Source: Evernia prunastri (lineage: Eukaryota > Ascomycota > Lecanoromycetes > Lecanorales > Parmeliaceae). Taken from it: DNA of 64,000 bases. The stretch covers positions 62,001 to 126,000 of the forward strand of contig NKYR01000059.1 of NCBI GenBank assembly GCA_003184365.1, in the 5' to 3' direction. Of this stretch, positions 55,602 to 64,000 are shown piece by piece (the stretch's first letter is position 1; each line of letters begins with the position of its first letter). A program made the position numbers and the translations under genes. A model generated the notes under the pieces. The model had not been told where the DNA came from and ran no database searches. It worked only from the letters and a program-made list of their open reading frames with translations.

Positions 55602-58600
55602 TCATACATAATCTAGCCGTCTCCTTTTATCATGACGTGTTCCCTCACCAGAGCTTCTTCTTTCACCAGAGCGCCTTCTTTCATCCGAAGGTTTTATCTC
55701 ATTAGACGGTCTTCTGTCATTAGAAGGTCTTCTTTCCCTAGAGACGTATCGTACCGGTGAAGATTCACGCTTATACGGCACCAGGGACCACAGCCCCTTA
55801 TCATAGCGTTTCTCCGTTCCCTTCGATGGCCGAGACCCATGGTATGCACCGAGTTTCACAGCATAGTCTCGCGTGCTTACTCCGCCCGCATCGCGCAGGA
55901 CATCCGCCATGTCGATCTGTCCTTGCGCCAGTGCCCAGTCCGTAGCTGTACAGCTGTGCTGGTCAAGGAGTGCCAGGTCGGGATCTCCATCGAGTAATGC
56001 ATCCATCGCGGTCATGTGGTTTCCGATCGCAGCGACGTGTGCTGGTGTGTACCCGAAGTTGTCTTGTGCGTTGATGTCGGCGCCATATTCGATTAACATT
56101 CGAGTAAAGATGAACACAGATCGTTTGGATGTGTATTCCCGCTTGTAATCGTGTGCAGCACAGATCCGATGCAATGCTGTCTTACCATGAAAATCTTTAT
56201 TGCGGATCATTTCGGCGGTGGATGTATGACCGAGCTGCCACCCTCGCTTGTCTAGTCGATGTTCCCAATCGCCGATATAAGAGAAGATAAGTTCAACGGT
56301 ATCCGTCCGCTGGCTCCGAATTGCAATTTGGAGGCATGTCTGACGGAAGCCATCTTTGCTTTTAAACTTCGCATCCCAACCGATTAGCAGTGACGCGGTC
56401 GCCGCAGATCCCTTGAGCGCTTGATGTAGAGGTATGGAACCGGTGCTGTCTAAGAAGTTGACCTTCGCTCCGTGGTGAAGCAGGACTTCCAGAGCCTCGT
56501 CGTTATTATAGAGGGCCGCATATGAAAGTGGCGTCCTTCTCTTGTCATCGAGAACGTCAATGATTGGAGATTTGGCCTTGATGAAGTCATCAATGAGAGA
56601 CCCAGGCTGCCACATGACTAGAAAGTGAAGCAAAGATCGACCCTGCTTGTCTCGTCCGTATTCTCTTGTCGGCTCATCGGTAAAGAGCCTTATTATTGAT
56701 CTGCACCCGGTTTCTGCTGCAATATGGACTGTCGAGTAATCAGTATCATAACTTTCCAACCTTAGAATATCATCCGAACCTGGAGTTTTCCCAAGCTTAT
56801 CCTTGAGAAGGTAGCTAGCACCCGAATCAACGAGGTGCTCAGCGACTTGATGATTCTGGTGAGTACAAGCAATGTGCAGTGCTGTCATTCCGTCCCGATC
56901 TTGATGATTTAACCATGATTTTGGTCTGTCGCTGAAGTCTCGCATCGCATAATCCCAACTATTCTCGACAGCCCAGTGGAGCATTGTTCTTCCGACATGA
57001 TCGCCATCGGGAAGGCCATGGATATCGAATCGCTCTTCGAGAATGTTTGCGACATCTTCCCAGTCTTGTTGAGCGCATAGATGAAGTAGGTGGTGAAATA
57101 CACGGTACTCATCATTTACATCTGAGCCAGGTGGCATTCTATTAAGGACCGTGGGATGCAGTTGGTACTTCCTGGATGAGTTGCGGGAAGCCTGAGGTCT
57201 GTCTCGGGAATTTATACCTTCTCCAACCGACTCCCTCAGGCGTTCACCCTCATTTCTTAGCATATCCAACAGTCGTGAAACTGATTGCTTTCGTCCGTAG
57301 AATGCGAACCTTGTAAGGTAGTTAAATCCATCATCGCCGATGGTGAACACTTGGTCCACACTGATGCCGATGAGCGCAGCTTCAACTTCTTTCCAGCCCC
57401 ACATCCCCGCCAGAAACAGTCTATCTACGTAAGAACCCCTCGGAGTCTGATCAAGCCTGACATTGGGGTTCTTCAGCATCTTCATGAAGATGTACTCGTG
57501 TTCTGGCCGGTTCACAGCTTTGGTAAACGGAGTATTGCCATCATCGTCCTTTGAGTTTAGATCAATGTCCTTGTGATCAAGCAAAATGTCTGAAATGACT
57601 GTATAGCTACCACCAAAGCGCAAACAGACGTGCAGAGGAGTTTCGGAAAAGAACTAAAGTGAAATTTAGCACAGTCCGAGCCAAGGGCATAAAATGTTTG
57701 ACTAACCCCTGCTGCGTTCACATCAGTGCGTCCGTCGTTGAGTACCAAGAGAGGAACCTCTATGGCTGCTGGACCTCCCGAACGCCTTGAAAGCCACTCC
57801 AAAGCCACATGAATTGGTCGATGCTTCCCTGGAAGGCCTACATTCGGGTCCAGTCGAGGGTTGCTAAGAAGGGCTGCGATGGTGGACTTATTTCCACGAG
57901 CACAAGCCCAGTGTAGGGGACTCATGCCGTCAATATCCAACTCATTGACATTCACACCACTGGCCATAAGAGCGAGTACGGTATTCGGGAAATCGCCCTT
58001 TTGAACACAATGATGAAGGGGTGGGAGCTTGAGCGGCAAGAGGCCAGACGCATCCGGTAGAGCTCTGCGTGAATCAACAGTCCACGGTCCAGCCGCCAAG
58101 CGGAAGTAATTTCCTTGAAACGATTGGAAAAAGCTTTGGAGTCCCTTGACAACATGGGACTCATTCGGAATAACACCAAATTGAGACCAATAACGACTTG
58201 CATATGACAGTAATGGAAATCTTTTTGCCTTGTCGATTAAAGGATCCTGCACGCCCAATAAGGCGTCATGGTATAACTCCTTCTCTGGCATTAAAGAGCT
58301 TTTTATATGATATGTATTGAAGTCCCTGAATTGAAGCATCGTAACGCAAGCTTGGATAATTTCTACGTCGATGTCCTTGGGCGTGATGTGATATTTTCGC
58401 AAAACTTCTTCGTCAACCTCTCGAGCGGAAACACTTACGCTCTCAAACAGCTCCTTCACTGTCTGGTGCGAAAATACGACAAACCCGTTTCCATCAATCT
58501 TCAGTAAATACCCGCAGGCCTCTTGAAATGAAGATTCGAAGTTATAGCCGAGATCTTCTTGGAGATCGCTCCAAGATTGTTGTTCAGGATTTATCGAAAC

Positions 58601-60811
58601 CGCGTAGTGGATCTCCTTGAGAGTCAACGGGGCCCTGGAAATCGAGCCAAGAACCCAGATGAAGGCTCTCCTTGCTTTTCGCTGGAAATCGGGCGGTATG
58701 TGTCGTAACAGACCTGCATAGTACGCTTCTAGGCTTGCGGGGAGCTTTTGGAGGTCATTGAGTCGAGTTTTGATGACACGTGGTGTCCAATCTGTCACCC
58801 CTCGAGTGAAATTTGCGAAAGCCAATGACGCGTGAAGGAAGGTGCCATTTGCCATCATGGCGATCTCGTCTTCAATAGCAACCTTGAACTTCGGTTCTAT
58901 CGGAACCTCATGGCTGAGCTCAGCAATGCTCTGTCGGATATATGTGCGTACGTCATCTTGAGATTCGCTAGCTCCAAGCTCTAGGATAGCTTGGTTTGGA
59001 AATTGGTACTTTGGAGTCTGGCGGTCTGTGAGAAATACCTTTAAACGCCCAACCGTATCACCTTCTAAGATCCGATTTAATTGGTGATTAACGTCTTTTC
59101 GAGACGTGGGCTCTAGTTCATCGATGGCATCTATGATTAACCAAAACTGAGTCGCACGGCTTCTCTGAATGATGGCAAGGAGAGCATTCCATAGATTGGA
59201 CAGTTCCCCTGATTCTATTGAGCTATCGTCTAACTTTTGTAGGTGGGTCTCCATGGCATCTTCGCCGATGTATCGGAGTAGTTGCTTATCTTCTGTCAAT
59301 ATCTGGAATAAAGTGGAGCGTAGAAGGTTCAGTGAAGTCCGTCTTTTTAGGTCTTTGTCGTCACAGAAGAAGTACACAATAAATAGGGGTTGTTGATTGC
59401 TCATTTTGAGTGTCTGACGTAAGTAAGTGACGATATATCTGCTCATGACAGTTTTGCCAACACCTGGCGAACCATGTATGTAGAACACACGACAAATTTC
59501 GGAGAAACCGAGAATGCTCGAAGGAGAGAGCCATCGCCGAAAATCAGGGTCTTGGGTGATCCAGCTGCATGTCCCCTGCAGTGGACGTGGAATTTGACTG
59601 AGAATATTGCGATGATCGAACTGCAGCAGGGAGCTCAGGAAATCGACTCGCGCCTTCGATAGCCCTAAAATCAATAGGAGCCGTCAGACTTGCAAGTGGC
59701 TTCGCCCCTGTATCCCTAGCCCGCTCAGATGACATACACGAATCGTCTTCACCCTTCGCAGCGTCGATCCTAGAGACATCAGTAAAAGCCTTTTACAGGG
59801 AAATGGGGAGAATTTCACAGTTCAGATAAGCAATCAAAGACCAAAGCGTATTCCTCAGAGTCGACTGACAGGAATCTACACATCGTGCGATGATCCGCTT
59901 CAATTGGCATCGGCGTCTCATTCTGCTGGTTCAAGATAGCTGAATCCTTATCGACGACGAGGTCCATTAGTCCCGGAATGAATTTGCGTTCGTAGATACT
60001 GAAGATCGACAAGCCAGCCCCTCTTTCGACAAAATCAGAGCTTATGGTCATGAGCAGTTCAGATTTAGGCTTAAGATCTTCCAGCAGGTCTGTTCTGATA
60101 CTTCCCAACATTGGGATGTTGGCTAGTCGACCTAGAATCTTTGACCAATTTGCCACGTCAGAACCCCGGTGTGGCGTGCCCATAAAAATAACGCTCTTGG
60201 CTGCGGCAACAAGCGAATTATATCGCGAAGAGTGTGCATGTGCCATCACGAGAGCCCGTTTGAAGACGATGCCACCAAGAGAATGGCAGACGAAGATGAC
60301 TGGTCGCTGCCTGTCATTAGCGATATGACCTTTTCTCGTTTACCGGCATCTTTCGTACAATCGTGTCTTTGTATGGCCTTCTCTTCTGGAGCAATCTCTC
60401 AAGCAATGTTCTTGCAAAATCGTCAATCTTCGAAGCAGTGCCTCCGAAAGCGATGCTTGAGTTGTAGCCGAAGGTAAAGACTCGTGCCTCGGGCACGGCT
60501 TTTGGCAGAAAATCTCGGAGCCACAAGTTCTTGCCCTCAGTCCATGTTTTATACGGGTGGCCTCCTAGCCCATGAACGGCGACGATGCTGCACACCACAT
60601 TAGTGAGTGTCCTTGAAGACGGACTGGGTGATACTGACTCCATGACTGTGGGCACTCTGGTAGCCTCGCCTGGGGGTGTGTTTGGCCATAGCTCGAACAA
60701 GCCAAACTTTTCTTCTGTATCCCCTGCTGGCTCCGGGGCTTCTGGAGTGCGAGCGCGCGCGATCTTTGCTTTCTTCTCCTGCTTCTCGTGCGAACGGCCA
60801 AAGAGAGACAT
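55602..60811 (-). CDS. NLR protein: alpha/beta hydrolase - NACHT - ankyrin repeats
   Basis: Intact fungal NLR of 1,660 aa. Exons on the minus strand: 60811-60359, 60306-59819, 59769-59738, 59664-57707 and 57653-55602; introns of 49-73 bp, all phases agree. Residues about 65-300 are a SERAC1/SesB-like serine hydrolase: VHGLGGHPYKTW, the nucleophile motif CHSLGG (split from exon 1 by the intron) and MGTPHRGSD. The NACHT has P-loop GSPGVGKT near residue 389 and Walker B WLIIDAIDEL near 500. From about residue 870 ankyrin repeats run almost to the end (DGMSPLHWACARGN, DGMTALHIACTHQN, FGYTPAHVAAIGNH). The tail is a short basic Arg/Ser repeat ending KRRRLDYV, a possible nuclear signal. Expected role: cytosolic sensing of a cognate ligand, with the lipase-like domain as effector. 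Not toxin-assigned by sequence alone. Confidence 0.92.
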
Positions 60812-61280
60812 TGCGATGCCGCAAGACTAGGATTGAGATGCTGACAGAATAAGGAATTCATCCACCTGATGGGACTAACCACTTTTGCAATGATATTCCG
60901 CCCCACCCCACCACCAATCCCAGCCTTGTGCTACTTCAGGAGGCTAAGCTCAGTCGACATCGCTGGAGGAGCCGAGGGCCCGGGGTACCTAATCGAGGTG
61001 CACCCCGAGACGAGTTTTGCGGACATTGATTGCCGATTTCCAACCCTATCGCCATTAAGCTCCAAGAGCTTTGTCTCCATTAGCTTTCGACCCCCTGCTT
61101 AGACCGTGACTTTAATTTTTAGCTGCATAGTGAGTCGGTCCCCGCAGGGGGTCTGCACCAAAAACCCCCTGTTTCTTGTATTCTATTCTAAATATGCCAA
61201 GCCTACAGCGAAAATCGATTGCCCTAGTTAGAATACTGAAATTTATAGTAATATTCGGAAGATGGCCCAAGTTTGGCTAT

Positions 61281-61300
61281 CGGGTCCGGGTCCGGGTCCG
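61281..61300 (+). repeat. CCGGGT hexamer array
   Basis: About three perfect units, followed by a diverged GGATCCG unit. Confidence 0.9.
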
Positions 61301-61705
61301 GATCCGAAAAGTCTTGGCATGTTTAGGACTTTTGATCAACATGCTCCCCCCCTTTCTATCATTGATAATTCGATTTGAATGCCGTGTTTGGAGGGTCTCG
61401 GACGCTGAGAGATAGGAAATCTAGCGCCGAGACCCGTTGCCGGAAAGAGGTAACCCGTTGGTTAGGTCATTTAGATAGGGAACGTAATAGGTCTGGTGTC
61501 AACTGTCCTCGAAGGTTAGTAAGGTATACAACGCGGGATATTGCCGTAGGGAGTTAGATTTTGTTACTAACGAATTCGCTATATAATTCTACGCGTCGTA
61601 GTATATATTTCTAAGTGGTTTTGATGAGAATTGATGGATCTGTGATTGATTCAAAAATTTGTTGACACGAAGCTCGTTTTGGATAAAAACGGGGTTTCTG
61701 GAGCA

Positions 61706-61800
61706 GGCGTCCTACAACAAAAGTCCGCGAAGCGATCTAGACTTTTTTGAGCTTAGTTCCAGCGCTAACTTGTTAGCCTTTGGGACTAAGGTAGGACGCC
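61706..61800. repeat. 10-bp perfect inverted repeat, 75-bp spacing
   Basis: GGCGTCCTAC at 61706-61715 and GTAGGACGCC at 61791-61800. Could be a short terminal repeat or a hairpin. Confidence 0.85.
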
Positions 61801-62484
61801 GGCGCGAAGGAGGCAACAAGAGCTGTTCAGGCTGCATGCTTTAGCCATATATATATTTGCGAGATACTCGTGAGCGAACTTATTTTTCGGCCGAGATGCT
61901 GATTGTTTTCCTGAGGTACTGCATGATCTTCTGTCAAATCCGCAGCCTCAAAGCGATATCCTCGGGTGAGCACCTCAATAATATGAGTTACTTTAGGGGG
62001 CAGATTTCTGTGTCTCGCGCTGTCGGCCTGGAAACCCCACTAGTACCATTGCAGCTTAGTGTTTACGTATAGTATCCTACTGAGGAGCTGAGCTGCAATA
62101 TGACGACCACTTCTGACCTTTCCGATCTTTCCATTGGATTTACGATGAATGATGATTGTTGATTCAAACTCGAAGGTTGGATGGCCCGGGATATTGGATA
62201 CGACGGCATTCATGCTTCCCTCCTCCAACCAGCAACCCAATCACTACTCTACTATACCTCACGCTCTTGCCGTCAGTGTCATAGTGGACACAGCGCTGAG
62301 GAGGAGTCCTTCCCTACGGCTATGAGCGCATCATCAGGGAAGTAGTCTCTATTCGTTTGTCCTGCTTTACTTATGAGCTAGAGAACCATATCTCCATCTT
62401 TCTCCCATCCTTCTCTCCTGCCTTGTCTCGTCTTCAACTTACCTCCCATCTCATTCGTCTCAGGTCTAGATAATAGACATCGCA

Positions 62485-63857
62485 ATGCTTCTTTCTACAT
62501 CCCTCCTCATCCTAACTCTAGCCGCCACCCAAACGCTCGCCATCCCTTCTGCTTCCACATTCCCTGCCTATCCATCGTCCACAGCTTCGCCCTTTACCCC
62601 ACAGAACCTCACCTCCTTCACCCAGCCTTCCTCACCCAACAACTTCACAACAGACGGCCCCTACCTCGAAGTCGTCCACGAGATCTACAATCTTACCACC
62701 TTCCCTACCGGCGTCGCCGTCGACCAAGATAACCGCATCTTCATCAATTTCCCACGATCCGCTTCAAGCAATGATGTCACCCTGGGTCTAGCAGACAGCT
62801 TCAATACTACAATTGCATATCCCAACGCTAGCATACAGACATGCCAGCCAGGTCAGAACGTCTCGACTTGCTTTGTCAATATCCAGAGCGTGGTCATCGA
62901 TTCCGCGCAGAGAATATGGGCGCTAGATACGGGTGCGGGGCCGGGCCAGATGAATGCTGTGGAGTATGGGGCAAAGATAATGTCCTTTAACTTGACGACG
63001 AATGAGATGATTGATAGTTATGTGCTTCCATATTCCATCTCCGCCAACGGCACGAGGTATTCTTTCCCAAACTTCTTCACTAGAAACCAATCCTGACCGA
63101 ACGATCCAGCATCAACGACGTCCGCTTCAACCTCTCCATGTCCACCGCTGGCGTCGCCTTTCTCACTGACGAGCAAGGCTCCCTAGTCATTATCGACCTG
63201 GCCTCCCACACATACACTCGCCGCCTCTTCAACACCTCCGTCGTAGCTGCAGACGCCTTGTTCGTCGGGTCATTCGATGGAACACCCTTCTACGAATGGA
63301 AAGGCACCCAGCGCTCCCATGTCCAGATAGGCTCAGATGGCATTGCACTCGCCAGTGGAAACCTCTACTTCGCACCTTTGGCGTCTCGAAGATTATACCA
63401 GATCAACCAGACAGTGCTAGCCAACGCCAGGCTGACGGACGCGGAGATTCTCGACGCAGTGGAGTTTGTTGGTCAAGTAGGCAGCTACCTCGAAGGCTTC
63501 ACTGCCGATGACCAAGGCCGTGTCTACATGGGCACTGCGGAGCAGAACTCCATCACCTACTTCAACACCTCCATCTCCTCTGTCACGAATTCGACCAAGT
63601 TGAACGGTCTGAACGCATCAAGCACGAATGCTACGAATGTAGGTGTCATACCTGCTTCAGATATCGAGGTCGCGCCTTTCGTCAGGAGCGCGGATATACA
63701 GTGGCCGGACAGCATGTGCATTGAGAATGGTTATCTTTGGTTTACTACCAACCAGCTTCCGCTGCAAGGAACGTATCAAAGAAATGATATTACGAAGGCT
63801 AGTTTACCTTACAAGGTATATCGAACTAGTGTTGGGGGTGCTGGCCCCGCTGTGTAG
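62485..63857 (+). CDS. Secreted yellow / major royal jelly protein family member
   Basis: Exons 62485-63056 and 63110-63857 with a 53-bp intron (GTATTC...CTGAC...CCAG), 439 aa. The frame is restored across the junction as NGTSINDVRFNLS. Signal peptide MLLSTSLLILTLAATQTLAIP. The beta-propeller family pattern is seen in VVHEIYNLTTFPTGVAVDQDNRIFINFPR, IWALDTGAG, GVAFLTDEQGSLVIIDLASHTYTRRL, GSYLEGFTADDQGRVYMG and DIQWPDSMCIENGYLWFTTNQL. Many N-glycosylation sequons (NFT, NLT, NTT, NTS, NAS) fit secretion. Fungal members are extracellular, sometimes linked to melanin or ligand binding, but their role is not settled. Confidence 0.9.
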
Positions 63858-64000
63858 TGTGTGAGAAAACAGTTTTGATAGAAGAGTAGGACTAGTAGGC
63901 GATGAAGTAGTGCGCGCGGAAGCTTTCGAACGATGGCGTGAAAGGTTGTAGAGTAGGATAGGTAGAATAGACAGGGTGCCGGTGTGATGAGCGTGCCACA

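Larger units (their letters stand above)
60812..62484. other. Intergenic, AT-rich, possible element relic
   Basis: No supported gene. It contains a CCGGGT triplet array (61281-61300), a perfect 10-bp inverted repeat (61706-61715 and 61791-61800) and AT-rich DNA between about 61540 and 61870. This could be the remains of a transposable element, but no coding remnant is recognisable. Confidence 0.5.

Noticed and set aside
55165..55611. 148-codon plus-strand frame with an internal intron-like element
   Set aside because: No ATG start in the frame, the spliced alternative meets stops upstream, and it runs into the NLR 3' end on the other strand.

Overview
The window reads as nuclear DNA of a filamentous ascomycete (Pezizomycotina). 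The genes are spliced with short introns of about 45-120 bp (GT...AG, CTRAY-like branch points), lie on both strands without operons, and are separated by 0.3-3.8 kb spacers carrying simple repeats. The families are typically fungal: Zn2Cys6 regulator, sugar porter, P450, LYS2-type reductase, GPI-anchored Ala/Pro protein, and NACHT-ankyrin NLRs. I cannot name a species. Exon structures below were built by hand from reading frames and splice consensus.

Layout. 0-9 kb: the 3' part of a Ser/Thr/Ala-rich protein gene, an iron-type alcohol dehydrogenase or maleylacetate reductase relative, and a head-to-head housekeeping pair, mRNA cap methyltransferase (ABD1) and proteasome subunit RPN7. 9-20 kb: alanine aminotransferase, a sugar porter and a heavy-metal P1B ATPase, all on the minus strand. 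20-24 kb is almost gene-free. 24-34 kb: a Zn2Cys6-type regulator lacking an identifiable first exon, a degenerate-looking Ca2+/H+ exchanger relative, a large secreted GPI-type protein and a His/Tyr-repeat protein. 34-39 kb: an NLR gene (NACHT plus ankyrin) interrupted by two in-frame stops, downstream of a cluster of GACTAGTC palindromes. 40-44 kb: mitochondrial 2-oxoglutarate/malate carrier and the SUMO ligase NSE2. 44-54 kb: a LYS2-like adenylation-thiolation-reductase gene with 14 introns crowded into its first 2.4 kb, a small secreted protein, a small conserved protein, and a P450 with a frame break at its K-helix. 55-61 kb: a large intact NLR (alpha/beta hydrolase, NACHT, ankyrin repeats). 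62-64 kb: a secreted yellow/major-royal-jelly-type protein.

How the genes relate. Housekeeping genes (ABD1, RPN7, alanine aminotransferase, carrier, NSE2) alternate with accessory genes. The accessory part from 34 to 61 kb holds two NLRs of different architecture, a truncated intron-dense LYS2 paralog and a damaged P450. This looks like a fast-changing self/non-self recognition and specialised-metabolism neighbourhood, but no single pathway or gene cluster is demonstrated. I found no convincing tRNA, rRNA, CRISPR array or intact transposase.
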